A stretch of 64,000 bases of DNA from Muribaculaceae bacterium (GTDB lineage: Bacteria; Bacteroidota; Bacteroidia; Bacteroidales; Muribaculaceae): the NCBI GenBank assembly GCA_029061255.1, contig JAIDSL010000097.1:48009-112008 (forward strand). Reading direction: 5' to 3'. Under the pieces are notes generated by a model. That model ran no database searches and had not been told where the DNA came from. It saw only the letters and a program-made list of their open reading frames with translations. Positions 27,146-37,789 of the stretch are shown piece after piece. A program made the position numbers and the translations under genes. Numbering within the stretch: position 1 is the first letter of the stretch; each line of letters starts with the position of its first letter.

Positions 27146-28225
27146 ATGAAGAAATTTCTACTTTTCGCAGCTGCCACTGTTGCAGCTGTAAGCGCATCCG
27201 CCGCAGAAGCAGTTCTTGCTGAAACTGACTTCGCAACAGCATCGTCTTACAATTTCTGGAAATCAGACGTTACAAATGCAGAAATCAAAGATGGTGGCTT
27301 GACAATCACCAACGAAACAGCAGCCGAAAATTTCTGGGATATCCAGTATATGGTTGCCGACAACTTTACTCTTGTTGGCGGTACTGAATATACTGTTGAT
27401 GTTAAGATCAAGGGCTTTTCTGGAACTCTCCACTACAATCTTGGAACATGGGGCTCAAATGTTGGTGGGGATGCAAGTGTGGAAACATCCTCAGATTGGC
27501 AGAATGTAGTTTTCAAAGTTACCGCGAAAGAAGATACAGATGGAACAGCTCATCTTCTGCTTCAGTCAGGTGAATTCGTGGGATCATACACAGTTGCAAG
27601 CGTTAAGATCACTTACAACGAAGAAGGTGGCAATGACACTCCCGTTGAAGGTGGCAAAAATATTCTCAAGGCTTTCTATGATGGCAATGGAGCTACTCTT
27701 GGTGGCTGGGGTGGAACCTTCGAAAACGTTGAAGAAGATGGCAAGCCCTGCATAAAGGTGACAGTTGAATCAGAACTTGAAAATGATTGGAACTGCCAGA
27801 TGGCTATGGATTATGATTTTGAGCCCGGAACAACATATTATATCGACATGGAAGTTAAGGGTACTGTTGACGGCTCAATCGGTTCCGGTCTTCAGAATTC
27901 CACTACTTATGCTGGCGGTGGTAACTTTAATCCGTTCAACATTACTAAAGAATGGAATAAGCAGACAATTGAATGTACTGCTACTGCTGCTGGTGATGGT
28001 CTCCCCAACCGTTGGACTGCCAACTTTGGTAAATATGTAGGTTCTGCTTGGATTACAAATGTTGTACTCTATACTCTCTCGGAAGGTGCTGTTGAGACAA
28101 TCGCTCCTGTAAAGGTTAACACTGCTGTCTACAACCTCCAGGGTGTGAAGGTGGCAGACTCTCTCGACGAAGTTGCTGCTCCCGGTCTCTACATCTCTAA
28201 CGGCAAGAAGATTATCAAGAAATAA
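27146..28225 (+). CDS. Secreted protein of two CBM4/9-like modules, no catalytic domain
   Basis: 359 residues. The ATG at 27146 is preferred over the in-frame start at 27083 because it begins a clear signal peptide (MKKFLLFAAATVAAVSASAA). Two jelly-roll modules (about 25-160 and 180-305) resemble the CBMs inserted in the GH10 xylanase: the second has NDWNCQMAMDYDFEPG, comparable to DPWDCQFFIKSN there. No active-site motif is seen. The last 35 residues (VYNLQGVKVA...PGLYISNGKKIIKK) resemble the C-terminal sorting tail of type IX-secreted proteins and recur in the GH5 protein. Likely role: a soluble or surface-delivered xylan-binding protein. It follows GH10 by 78 nt and ends at a strong terminator. 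Confidence 0.7.
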   Translation: MKKFLLFAAATVAAVSASAAEAVLAETDFATASSYNFWKSDVTNAEIKDGGLTITNETAAENFWDIQYMVADNFTLVGGTEYTVDVKIKGFSGTLHYNLGTWGSNVGGDASVETSSDWQNVVFKVTAKEDTDGTAHLLLQSGEFVGSYTVASVKITYNEEGGNDTPVEGGKNILKAFYDGNGATLGGWGGTFENVEEDGKPCIKVTVESELENDWNCQMAMDYDFEPGTTYYIDMEVKGTVDGSIGSGLQNSTTYAGGGNFNPFNITKEWNKQTIECTATAAGDGLPNRWTANFGKYVGSAWITNVVLYTLSEGAVETIAPVKVNTAVYNLQGVKVADSLDEVAAPGLYISNGKKIIKK

Positions 28226-28246
28226 TCGTTTTATTTCATAAGCATT

Positions 28247-28288
28247 TCCCGGGGCGGGGATACCCCGCCTCGGGATTATTATTTTTTC
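28247..28288 (+). terminator. Intrinsic terminator closing the core operon
   Basis: A GC-rich stem of 13 pairs including one G-T (28247-28259 with 28263-28275, 3-nt loop) is followed by a T-rich tract to 28288. It ends the transcript that starts ahead of the GH43 gene at 12059. Confidence 0.85.
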
Positions 28289-28298
28289 TATAATTTAA

Positions 28299-29447
<1,149 letters not shown>

Positions 29448-29463
29448 TCGAGAATTGACATTA

Positions 29464-29513
29464 ATTCATGATTTATCATGTTTCAACATGATACATCATG
29501 ATAAATCATGAAT
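29464..29513. repeat. Family D intergenic palindrome (CATGATAAATCATGA)
   Basis: A perfect 17-bp inverted repeat (29464-29480 with 29497-29513, 16-nt loop) built from the CATGAT motif lies between the CE1-like and GH5 genes. An imperfect relative is present at 38921-38962. Confidence 0.8.
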
Positions 29514-29530
29514 CTTTCGAAACTTGACTT

Positions 29531-31573
29531 ATGAAAAAATCCTTCACTCTCATTTTCCTTATAATTCTAACAACCTTCCCCGCGATGTGCTGGCCCGGCA
29601 TGCCCATGCCGAAGCTTCACATCGAAGGCCGCTGGCTGATAGACGAGGATGGCAACAAGGTCAACCTGCATGGCTTCGGTCAGACTTACAGTCCCTGGTT
29701 TAACGAGCAGGGCTCAAAATGGAACAACTACGATGTCAACGCTTGTCTGAAATACAATAAAGATATTATGGACGGGGTGCTTGACAGGGCAGGCTGGAAA
29801 ATGACATATGTCCGTATGCATATGGATCCATATTGGTCAAACACTCCTGGTATGTGGCCTGATGGTGAAGGAGATATCTCAGCCTTCAGCTTCGATAGAT
29901 TCAAGAAGTATCTTGATCAGGTCTTTATCCCGATGGCTGAATACGCTATTTCAAAAGGTCTTTATGTCGTCATGCGTCCGCCGGGCGTTTGTCCTGAAAA
30001 AATTGAAGTTGGTGGCAATTATCATAAGTATCTAAAACAGGTTTGGGGGCACGTGGCTTCAACTAAGCGTCTGACTGATAATCCTTATGTTATGTTTGAG
30101 CTCGCCAACGAACCCGTGCAGATAAAGGGTACGGATGGCAATTACGGTGCCGGTTCGGATGCTTGTAATCAGGCTCTGACTCAGTTCTTTCAGGAGATAG
30201 TCGACCTCATGCGTGAGAATGGTTGTCAGAATATCCTTTGGGTACCCGGTACTGCTTATCAGTCGCAATACGCCGGATTTGCAAAATATCCCATCAAGGG
30301 TGAAAACATTGGCTACGCAGTGCATGTATATCCCGGATGGTATGGAAGCGATGCCATAGAGCCAAGCCATGAGCTTGGTGGAAGCTATGGCGGTGGCTAC
30401 GATTCATTTGCTGCAGGCTGGAAAAATCAGATCGAACCATGTGCGGCCATCGCTCCAATGCTTGTGACTGAAATGGACTGGCTTCCCTCTAAATATCAGG
30501 CTTCCTGGGGAAAAAGCATAACCGGACAGATGCTTGGTCAAGGTTTTGGAGCAAACTTTAAGCTTCTTGCCGACCGCACAGGCAACATTGGATGGATGCT
30601 TTTCACTGGCCCGGAACTTCTTGCTCGTTTCGATGGCAAGCCGGGAAGCGCAGGTAATTATACAATGTATAACGATCCCGACGGATGCATGTGGTCTGCT
30701 TATCACTGGTTTAATGAGTATGCCGGCGTTGAAATTCCTGAAGTAAAGAGTGTTGATCTCTTTTTCTCGCCGAGAGGCATTGATGCTTATGATGAGACTG
30801 TCATTTTGACCGGAAGTTCCAAGGGGGCAGCTTTAATTGCTGACCGTGGAATAGGCGTGGATTTCAATGTAAATGGAGACATTGATGTTGAGATATCCAA
30901 TCCTGATGTATTGAATTGGGATGGATCTTCTTTCACTGCTCTTCGACCGGGTGAGTCTGAATGTGATGTGAAATATACAATTGATGGCAAAAAAGAGACT
31001 AAGTCTCTAAAGTTTATTTCGACTCCATTCCCTCTTCTTAATGGTTATTTTAACCCTTCTATTTGGGAGAATGGTAGTTTCAATGAGTCTACAGGTGAAA
31101 TCACAACCGGACAATACGGCTTTGCCGGATGGAAATACGGTGGCGGTCTTGATCTCTCTTCTTACAAATATCTGATTTGTGAAGTAGAAAACCCGGGAGG
31201 TGGTCTTTCTTTGCGTCTCTTTGATACAGACAACTACTGGTCAGATCCTGCAATGTACGATTTTGGCAACAACTCAAGGATTGTGATTGATCTTAAGAAC
31301 ATGAAATCAAACAATAATCATGTTGCTGTCGATCCGTCGCACTTATACATAATTGGCTTTTGGACCTATGGTGGTCACACGTTCAAGATAAAGAATATGT
31401 TCCCCACCGACAATCCCAACGCAACAGCAGTCGATGCCATCTCTAAAGATAAGGAAATTAATGCCGATGGAGTTGTCTTCAACCTTCAAGGCATCCGCGT
31501 AGCATCCTCAATTTCAGAGATTTCTACCCCGGGTATTTACATCGTCAACGGCAAGAAGATAGCAGTAAAGTAG
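29531..31573 (+). CDS. GH5 endo-xylanase-type glycosidase with C-terminal accessory module
   Basis: 680 residues with a signal peptide (about 1-20). The GH5 barrel (about 30-400) has acid/base Glu194 in MFELANEP and nucleophile Glu314 in MLVTEMDW; NLHGFGQTYSPW is the start of the barrel. Xylan-active GH5 enzymes such as subfamily 21 occur in Bacteroides xylan loci, and this could be one, but the subfamily is not established. A beta domain (about 405-495) is followed by a module (about 500-627) shared with the next protein, the SASA/CE6-like esterase. The tail (FNLQGIRVA...PGIYIVNGKKIAVK) matches that of the binding protein at 27146. The stop codon abuts a family C palindrome. Confidence 0.85.
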   Translation: MKKSFTLIFLIILTTFPAMCWPGMPMPKLHIEGRWLIDEDGNKVNLHGFGQTYSPWFNEQGSKWNNYDVNACLKYNKDIMDGVLDRAGWKMTYVRMHMDPYWSNTPGMWPDGEGDISAFSFDRFKKYLDQVFIPMAEYAISKGLYVVMRPPGVCPEKIEVGGNYHKYLKQVWGHVASTKRLTDNPYVMFELANEPVQIKGTDGNYGAGSDACNQALTQFFQEIVDLMRENGCQNILWVPGTAYQSQYAGFAKYPIKGENIGYAVHVYPGWYGSDAIEPSHELGGSYGGGYDSFAAGWKNQIEPCAAIAPMLVTEMDWLPSKYQASWGKSITGQMLGQGFGANFKLLADRTGNIGWMLFTGPELLARFDGKPGSAGNYTMYNDPDGCMWSAYHWFNEYAGVEIPEVKSVDLFFSPRGIDAYDETVILTGSSKGAALIADRGIGVDFNVNGDIDVEISNPDVLNWDGSSFTALRPGESECDVKYTIDGKKETKSLKFISTPFPLLNGYFNPSIWENGSFNESTGEITTGQYGFAGWKYGGGLDLSSYKYLICEVENPGGGLSLRLFDTDNYWSDPAMYDFGNNSRIVIDLKNMKSNNNHVAVDPSHLYIIGFWTYGGHTFKIKNMFPTDNPNATAVDAISKDKEINADGVVFNLQGIRVASSISEISTPGIYIVNGKKIAVK

Positions 31574-31594
31574 GGACGCACGGCTCGTGCGTCC
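31574..31594. repeat. Family C palindrome GGACGCACG-gct-CGTGCGTCC
   Basis: A perfect 9-bp hairpin immediately after the GH5 stop codon. A second copy differing only in the 3-nt loop follows the next gene at 33008-33028. Confidence 0.85.
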
Positions 31595-31662
31595 ACTTAT
31601 GGAGTGGCATCTTACCAAGTGCCCACGAGCGTCAAATAATAAAGTATTAAGCATTGATAATT

Positions 31663-32997
31663 ATGAATTATATAAAAAAACTCTTCCTTGCAGCTGCAGC
31701 GACACTCGCCTCAGTGGGGGCCATGCAGGCTGAACAAGATCCAAATTTCCATATCTATCTGTGTCTCGGCCAGTCTAATATGGAAGGTAATGCTCAGATC
31801 GAGCCTATCGACCGTCAGAATGTACCAGAACGATTCAAGGTGATGGCATGTGTCGACTACAGCAATCCTCAGCGCAAGCAAGGTGAGTGGTATACTGCAG
31901 TCCCCCCGCTGGTACGTGAATATACCGGTCTTACTCCAATGGATTATTTCGGACGAACGATGCTGGATAACCTTCCTGAGGATGTGAAGATAGGGGTTGT
32001 TCCTGTAGCGGTCGGAGGATGCAAGATTGAACACCTTGATAAGGATTACGACCCATCTACGCTATCAAGCGAGGCGGATTGGTTCAGGAATTTCATGAAG
32101 GCATACGATAATGTGCCCTACGCGCGACTCGTAGAATGTGCCAAAAAGGCTCAGGAAGATGGCGTCATCAAGGGAATCCTGCTTCATCAAGGTGAGTCGA
32201 ACACCGGAAATCCGGAGTGGTGGAACAAAGTCCATAAGGTCTATAATGACCTGCTTTCCGACCTCAATCTTGAACCAAATTCGATCCCACTCCTTGCCGG
32301 TGAGGTTGTCACTTCGGAAATGGGCGGAGTATGCGGAGCGCACAATGCAGTGATTGATAATATCCCGGCAGATTTTGCCATGGCTCATGTAGTTTCGGCT
32401 GCGGATCTTCCACAGAAAGGAGATGGCCTGCACTTTACTGCCCACGCTTACCGAATACTCGGATGCAGGTATGCCACTGAGATGCTCGCTACTATGGGTG
32501 TCAAGGATCCGGTTGTGGCATATTCTGAAGAAAGCATATTTGTGCCGTCGCCCACACCGGCAGAAGGAGATTACATCTTCAATTTGAAAGACTTTAATCC
32601 TTCTATTTTTGCCGAAGGTACTTTTGACGAGGAAACCGGTAGCTTCAAAGGGGGACAGTGGGGCTTCGGAGGATGGGAATCTTCTGATCCTGTCGACCTT
32701 TCAAAATATAAATACCTTGTAGCGGAACTTTACGAAGACGAACGCGACAACGCCCATTTAAGGGTGTTTGACACCATGGATTATAAGGCAGTGCCTTACT
32801 CGTCTGCCTTCAGTGGAGGAAAACTCATAGTTGCCGAGCTTGATGGCATGATGAAAAACCTTGAGACTGGTATAGAACCCCTAAATACTGCCAAGGTCTA
32901 CAGAGTTGGTTTCTGGGGATTCGGAAGAAATCCCATCCGTATTAAACAGGTATTCGCAACCAATAATAACCCTTACGACATCTCTGATAAAAAGTAA
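31663..32997 (+). CDS. SASA/CE6-type carbohydrate acetyl esterase with C-terminal accessory module
   Basis: 444 residues. The ATG at 31663 is chosen over a TTG three codons upstream because it directly opens a signal peptide (MNYIKKLFLAAAATLASVGAMQA). The esterase domain (about 26-285) has nucleophile Ser38 in CLGQSNMEG and the Asp254/His257 pair in DGLHFTAHAYR, typical of SASA (DUF303) esterases including CE6 acetyl-xylan esterases. Likely reaction: removal of O-acetyl groups from xylose residues in the periplasm or outside. Residues about 304-443 form a module homologous to the C-terminus of the preceding GH5 (shared FNPSI, TG, GFxGW, DLSxYKYL and VGFWxxG patterns). It lacks the NGKK tail. 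It sits between two family C palindromes. Confidence 0.87.
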   Translation: MNYIKKLFLAAAATLASVGAMQAEQDPNFHIYLCLGQSNMEGNAQIEPIDRQNVPERFKVMACVDYSNPQRKQGEWYTAVPPLVREYTGLTPMDYFGRTMLDNLPEDVKIGVVPVAVGGCKIEHLDKDYDPSTLSSEADWFRNFMKAYDNVPYARLVECAKKAQEDGVIKGILLHQGESNTGNPEWWNKVHKVYNDLLSDLNLEPNSIPLLAGEVVTSEMGGVCGAHNAVIDNIPADFAMAHVVSAADLPQKGDGLHFTAHAYRILGCRYATEMLATMGVKDPVVAYSEESIFVPSPTPAEGDYIFNLKDFNPSIFAEGTFDEETGSFKGGQWGFGGWESSDPVDLSKYKYLVAELYEDERDNAHLRVFDTMDYKAVPYSSAFSGGKLIVAELDGMMKNLETGIEPLNTAKVYRVGFWGFGRNPIRIKQVFATNNNPYDISDKK

Positions 32998-33007
32998 CAT
33001 TCGGTTG

Positions 33008-33028
33008 GGACGCACGGATCGTGCGTCC
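33008..33028. repeat. Family C palindrome, second copy
   Basis: GGACGCACG-gat-CGTGCGTCC, 10 nt after the esterase stop; both stems are identical to the copy at 31574-31594. Confidence 0.85.
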
Positions 33029-33076
33029 GCTCAATCGGACTATAACTAACCTGAAAAAACAACAATAACCCAAATA

Positions 33077-35026
33077 ATGAAAAGACAACTGATAACCCCC
33101 TTCATAGCCGTCGCAACCATCTTGCCGGTGTTTGCCGACTCATACGAAGTTAAAAGTCCTGATGGCAAGACGGTAGTGACAGTCTCCGATGAAGGCCTCA
33201 TGCCTACATATTCTGTCAAATACAACGGTACAGATTTCCTGCTTGACTCTCCTCTGGGTCTTCGCACTAATATCGGAGATTTTACCGCAGGCTTGAATAT
33301 AGGGAAAGTCCGTCCCGCAAAGCGTTCAGACTCATATTCGCTTAAAAATATCAAGAGTAGCAAGGTGGATTATGAAGCCAATACCACCGACTTCACATTC
33401 TGTCGTGAAGATGGTACACCAGTCTTCGAGCTTCAGGTTGAGGTGAGCAACAACAATATTGCATATCGCTATGTAATGCTGCCACAGAAGGAGAAGCTTT
33501 GTTGTGTGGTTGAGAGTGAAGCTACCGGTTTCGTTATGCCTGATGGTACCACTACTTTCCTTTGTCCACAGATGCAACCGATGACCGGTTTCGCACGCAC
33601 CGCGCCCAGCTACGAGACTAATTACGATCTTGACGACACTATGGGTAAGAATGGATGGGGCAACGGCTACACGTTCCCTTGTCTTTTCAAGAATGGTGAG
33701 AATGGTTGGACCCTTATCTCCGAGACCGGGCTTGCAGGTGACTACGTTGCCTCTCATCTCGCCAATAAGTCGGGTAATGAATATGAGATAGCATATGCGA
33801 TGCCGGGAGAGTTAAACGGCTTTGGCTCGCCCGGTGCGCAGATTTCTCTCCCCGGAGGAACACCCTGGCGTACTATAACAGTCGGTGAGAATCTCGCCCC
33901 TATAGTTGAGACGACAATTCCGTTCGATGTAGTTCAGCCGCTATATGAGCCTTCCAAAGATTATGATTACGGAAAAGGAAGCTGGAGCTGGATCATCAAG
34001 ATGGATCCGAGCTGTAACTTCGAGGAGCAGAAGAAATACATTGACTTTTCCGCGGCAATGGGATGGGACACTGTTCTTGTCGATGCCCTCTGGGACTCCC
34101 AGATCGGTTATGAGGGAATCGAGAAACTCGCTGCCTACGGCAAGGAGAAGGGTGTCGACCTTTATCTTTGGTATAACTCAAATGGCTCATGGAACGATGC
34201 TCCTCAGGGGCCACGTGGTGTCATGAACGATATCGTGAAGCGTCGTAAGGATATGAAATGGATGCAGGAAAATGGTATCCGTGGTATCAAGGTAGACTTT
34301 TTCGGAGGCGACAAACAGGAGACGATGCGCCTATATCATGATATCCTTGCAGATGCCAACGATCATGGTATACTCGTCATTTTCCATGGTTGCACTCTGC
34401 CGAGAGGATGGGACCGCATGTATCCGAACTTTGCTGCAGCGGAAGCCGTGCTGGCAAGTGAAAACCTTCACTTCTCGCAGGGTATGTGCGATGCAGAAGC
34501 CAAGAACGCAGCTACACATCCTTTTATCCGAAATACCGTGGGAAGTATGGACTTCGGTGGAAGTACACTCAACAAATGGTATAATGCCAACAATGAGCCT
34601 AATCGTGGCTCACAGCGCAAGACATCCGATGTCTTCGCTCTTGCTACTGCAGTACTGTTCCAAAGCCCTGTTCAACACTTCGCTATGGCTCCCAACAATC
34701 TTGAGGATGCCCCGGCTTGGGCTGTCGATTTCATGAAGAAAGTTCCCACTGAGTGGGACGAAGTGAAATTCATCGACGGATATCCCGGTAAATACATAAT
34801 ACTCGCACGCAGAAGTGGAGATGACTGGTATGTAGCCGCGATAAATGCCCAAGAATCACCACTTACAGCTGAGGTTGAACTTCCCGGACTTACGGTAGGG
34901 AAGGAAATCTCAATGTATAGCGACAATAAGAACCTCGAAGGCTCTCTGAAGACTGTCAAGGCCGACAAGAAAGGTAAAGTGAAGCTCAACATCCCCACCA
35001 ACGGCGCCACCCTCCTCGTCTACTAA
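33077..35026 (+). CDS. GH97 retaining alpha-galactosidase-type enzyme
   Basis: 649 residues with a signal peptide (cleavage near 20, VFA|DS), so periplasmic. Architecture is typical for GH97: N-terminal beta-sandwich (about 25-280), catalytic barrel (about 290-560) and a C-terminal beta domain. Asp407 in GIKVDFFGGD sits where retaining members such as BtGal97b carry the nucleophile; the inverting alpha-glucosidases instead use Glu bases elsewhere. FHGCTLPRGWDRMYPNF is a further family block. Galactose caps occur on side chains of complex cereal xylans, so an alpha-galactosidase fits. A second, shorter GH97 is encoded at 46604. The gene is followed by a 200-nt region of palindromes. Confidence 0.88.
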   Translation: MKRQLITPFIAVATILPVFADSYEVKSPDGKTVVTVSDEGLMPTYSVKYNGTDFLLDSPLGLRTNIGDFTAGLNIGKVRPAKRSDSYSLKNIKSSKVDYEANTTDFTFCREDGTPVFELQVEVSNNNIAYRYVMLPQKEKLCCVVESEATGFVMPDGTTTFLCPQMQPMTGFARTAPSYETNYDLDDTMGKNGWGNGYTFPCLFKNGENGWTLISETGLAGDYVASHLANKSGNEYEIAYAMPGELNGFGSPGAQISLPGGTPWRTITVGENLAPIVETTIPFDVVQPLYEPSKDYDYGKGSWSWIIKMDPSCNFEEQKKYIDFSAAMGWDTVLVDALWDSQIGYEGIEKLAAYGKEKGVDLYLWYNSNGSWNDAPQGPRGVMNDIVKRRKDMKWMQENGIRGIKVDFFGGDKQETMRLYHDILADANDHGILVIFHGCTLPRGWDRMYPNFAAAEAVLASENLHFSQGMCDAEAKNAATHPFIRNTVGSMDFGGSTLNKWYNANNEPNRGSQRKTSDVFALATAVLFQSPVQHFAMAPNNLEDAPAWAVDFMKKVPTEWDEVKFIDGYPGKYIILARRSGDDWYVAAINAQESPLTAEVELPGLTVGKEISMYSDNKNLEGSLKTVKADKKGKVKLNIPTNGATLLVY

Positions 35027-35053
35027 GAAAATAGCGGATTATCTCTATGGAAG

Positions 35054-35181
35054 GGAGGCTTCCCAGCCTCCTGCCAAAGTCAACATCAGCTCGGAGAGCT
35101 GATAGTCATGTCAAAACCCCGGGCTTTAGCCCGGGGAGACCAACGCAAAAGCTCAGTAGCCTCGGAGAGGCGCTTTATGGT
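35054..35181. repeat. Cluster of three hairpins plus family B element
   Basis: Hairpins at 35054-35071 (GGAGGCT arms), 35085-35103 (ATCAGCTC arms) and 35117-35136 (CCCCGGGC arms) are followed at 35150-35181 by a 32-nt element containing GTAGCCTCGGAGAGG and GCTTTAT. The last hairpin plus element recurs at 39978-40044. This fills most of the gap between the GH97 and GPH transporter genes. Confidence 0.8.
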
Positions 35182-35235
35182 TGGTCTTTCAATATCTTAG
35201 TAATTCTATAATTTAATAATTCAATAACCTAAAAA

Positions 35236-36651
35236 ATGGAACCTTACAATACCGGAAACAACCTCGAATCCAAAGGATTCTACAAGGTCTCGATGTTGAA
35301 ATGCATCGGCTTCGGTTCTGGCGACCTTGCCCAGAATCTTATCTATCAGACCATCAGTATGTATCTGCTGTTCTTCTATACAAATGTCTACGGCCTTGAT
35401 CCCGCTGTGGCAGCCGTGATGTTCCTCATCGTCAGGATAATCGACGTAATTTGGGATCCATTGGTTGGAACATTTGTTGATAAGCATGACCCCAAATTGG
35501 GTAAATATCGTACATATTTGATTTTTGGAGGTATTCCATTGACGGGCTTCGCAATCCTCTGTTTTTGGAATGGCTTCTCCGGATCTCTTTTATATGCATA
35601 TATAACTTATGTTGGCCTCTCAATGTGCTATACACTTGTCAACGTACCATATGGAGCACTGAATGCTTCACTAACCCGTGACACTGCCGAGATTACAAAG
35701 CTTACTTCTGTGCGTATGTTCATGGCAAATATTGGTGGCCTTGCTGTGGGAATGGGAATTCCAATTGTCCTCAAGATGTTCGATCCAGCTGAAACAGAGG
35801 ATATGTCGACACATGATTCCGCTTGGCTTGCTACGATGACAATCTACGGACTTATCGGTCTCGTACTTCTCTTTTTCTGCTTCTTCCAGTGCAAGGAAAA
35901 AGTGGTGATGGATAAGGCTGAAACTGAGAACGTAAAAGTCTCAGACCTTTGGATGGAATTTGTTCATAACCGTCCACTTCGCATCCTTGCATTTTTCTTT
36001 ATCACGGCTTTTGCAATGATGGCAATTGGTAACGCAGCAGGAGCATATTATATCAACTACAATATGCATGGAAATGCAGCAGAGCTATCGATCTTTATGG
36101 GTCTCGGTTCGATACCGGCATTCATATTTATGCCGATGATTCCTTCAATCAAGAAGATGGTAGGAAAGAAGGGAATGTTCAATATATTCCTTGTGACCGC
36201 AATTGTAGGTATGACTATGCTCTACATAGTTTCTGTCATACCCTTCCTAAAGCATATGTGGCTCGTTTATATTGCACAGTTCGTAAAATCAACCGGTGTT
36301 ATCGTGGCTACAGGCTATATGTGGGCTCTCGTTCCGGAAGTGATTTCTTATGGTGAATACGTCCATGGACGTAGAATTTCCGGTATTGTAAATGCCCTCA
36401 CCGGAATCTTCTACAAAGCCGGTATGGCTCTCGGTGGTGTAGTGCCTGGACTCGTGCTTGCTTTTGTAGGGTTTGATAGTGAAGCTCTCGAGCAGACAGT
36501 GTTTGCTCAGCAGGGTATTCTTTGGCTTGTGGCTATAATCCCTGCCATACTTCTCATTCTCGCAATGTTCATAATCTCCCGTTACGAACTCACTGACCAA
36601 CGTATTGACGAGATCAACCGTGAAATCGAAGCCCGTCATAGTGCAAATTAA
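35236..36651 (+). CDS. GPH-family sugar:cation symporter (xyloside transporter type)
   Basis: 471 residues with about 12 hydrophobic segments. GPH/MelB hallmarks are visible: GDLAQNL in helix 1, DPLVGTFVDK and GKYRTYLIFGGIP in the 2-3 region. Members move glycosides, pentosides or hexuronides into the cytoplasm with H+ or Na+. The two GH10 genes begin 13 nt downstream and a cytoplasmic-type GH43 follows, an arrangement known from small xylan clusters in Bacteroides. The expected cargo is xylobiose or other short xylo-oligosaccharides. Together with XylE at the other end, the locus encodes two inner-membrane uptake routes, for oligomers and probably monomers. Confidence 0.9.
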   Translation: MEPYNTGNNLESKGFYKVSMLKCIGFGSGDLAQNLIYQTISMYLLFFYTNVYGLDPAVAAVMFLIVRIIDVIWDPLVGTFVDKHDPKLGKYRTYLIFGGIPLTGFAILCFWNGFSGSLLYAYITYVGLSMCYTLVNVPYGALNASLTRDTAEITKLTSVRMFMANIGGLAVGMGIPIVLKMFDPAETEDMSTHDSAWLATMTIYGLIGLVLLFFCFFQCKEKVVMDKAETENVKVSDLWMEFVHNRPLRILAFFFITAFAMMAIGNAAGAYYINYNMHGNAAELSIFMGLGSIPAFIFMPMIPSIKKMVGKKGMFNIFLVTAIVGMTMLYIVSVIPFLKHMWLVYIAQFVKSTGVIVATGYMWALVPEVISYGEYVHGRRISGIVNALTGIFYKAGMALGGVVPGLVLAFVGFDSEALEQTVFAQQGILWLVAIIPAILLILAMFIISRYELTDQRIDEINREIEARHSAN

Positions 36652-36664
36652 AATTGTATAATTC

Positions 36665-37789
36665 ATGAAAAGACACTTCTTCTTTTATCTCTCTATAGCG
36701 GTTTTAGCCATCTCCTGCTCCTCCAACAAGCAGGAGCAGGCTCCGTCCACTATGAAAGACGCCTTCAAGGACGACTTTCTTATTGGAGCTGCCATCAATG
36801 TTCCTCTCCTTATGGGGGAGGATCCAAAAGCCGACTCGATCGTAGCCCTTCATTATAACTCCATTGTTCCCGAAAACTGTATGAAAAGCATGGAGATTCA
36901 TCCTGAGAAAGACCGTTATTTCTGGGATGAGGCTGATGCCTATGTAAAATACGGACAGGATCACGACATGGCCATCATAGGCCACTGCCTTGTATGGCAT
37001 GCCCAGCTTTCTCCATGGTTCCCATATGACGAAAACGGCAACTATGTTGACAAGGAAGAAATGAAGGCTCGAATGAAAGATCATATCCAGACAGTTGTAG
37101 GACGCTATAAAGGTAAAATCAAAGGCTGGGATGTAGTCAACGAATGTATTGAAGACGATGGCTCATGGCGTCACACTCCCTTCTATGACATTCTCGGTGA
37201 GGAATTCCTTCCCCTCGCGTTTGAGTATGCTCACGAGGCAGATCCGGATGCAGAGTTGTATCTCAACGATTACTCAATGTTTAAGGCTCCAAAACGTGAG
37301 AAATATGTAGAGATTATCAAAGGTCTTAAGGAGAAAGGAATCCGTATCGATGGTATGGGACTTCAGAGCCATATCGGGTATGAGGCTGATGATCCCGACT
37401 TTGCGGAATACCAGAAGACTATTGATGCCCTTTCTGAAACAGGAGTAAAACTGATGATTACGGAGCTTGATATTTCAGCCCTTCCTTTTGTGATGCAGGG
37501 TGCCAACACCGACGCAAACTTCGAGCTGACTGAGGAACTCAATCCCTTCCCCAACGGACTTTCTGAAGAGAGGGAAAAGGAATGGAACAAGCGAGCCGCC
37601 GAAGCTATGGCTTTCTACAGGAAAAATGCCGACAAGATCGACCGCGTGACGTGGTGGGGTACACACGACGGAATGTCCTGGCGCAACGACTGGCCAATCA
37701 ACGGTCGCACTGACTATCCTCTACCATTCGACCGCAACTACAACCTGAAACCATTCATGAAAGATATAATAGAAACCGCTGAACCATGA
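36665..37789 (+). CDS. GH10 endo-xylanase, lipoprotein form
   Basis: 374 residues with lipobox AISC (Cys18), so membrane-anchored. It is a compact GH10 barrel without accessory modules: HCLVWHAQL, acid/base Glu160 in [10 protein letters not shown] and nucleophile Glu267 in MITELDIS. It cleaves beta-1,4-xylan or xylo-oligosaccharides. It overlaps the next gene by four bases (ATGA), implying translational coupling. The downstream gene is a close paralogue with an ordinary signal peptide. The pair thus appears to place one xylanase on a membrane and one free in the periplasm. Confidence 0.93.
   Translation: MKRHFFFYLSIAVLAISCSSNKQEQAPSTMKDAFKDDFLIGAAINVPLLMGEDPKADSIVALHYNSIVPENCMKSMEIHPEKDRYFWDEADAYVKYGQDHDMAIIGHCLVWHAQLSPWFPYDENGNYVDKEEMKARMKDHIQTVVGRYKGKIKGWDVVNECIEDDGSWRHTPFYDILGEEFLPLAFEYAHEADPDAELYLNDYSMFKAPKREKYVEIIKGLKEKGIRIDGMGLQSHIGYEADDPDFAEYQKTIDALSETGVKLMITELDISALPFVMQGANTDANFELTEELNPFPNGLSEEREKEWNKRAAEAMAFYRKNADKIDRVTWWGTHDGMSWRNDWPINGRTDYPLPFDRNYNLKPFMKDIIETAEP

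Noticed and set aside
35027..35235. Insertion sequence remnant between GH97 and the transporter
   Set aside because: Several hairpins but no transposase fragment and no flanking target duplication.
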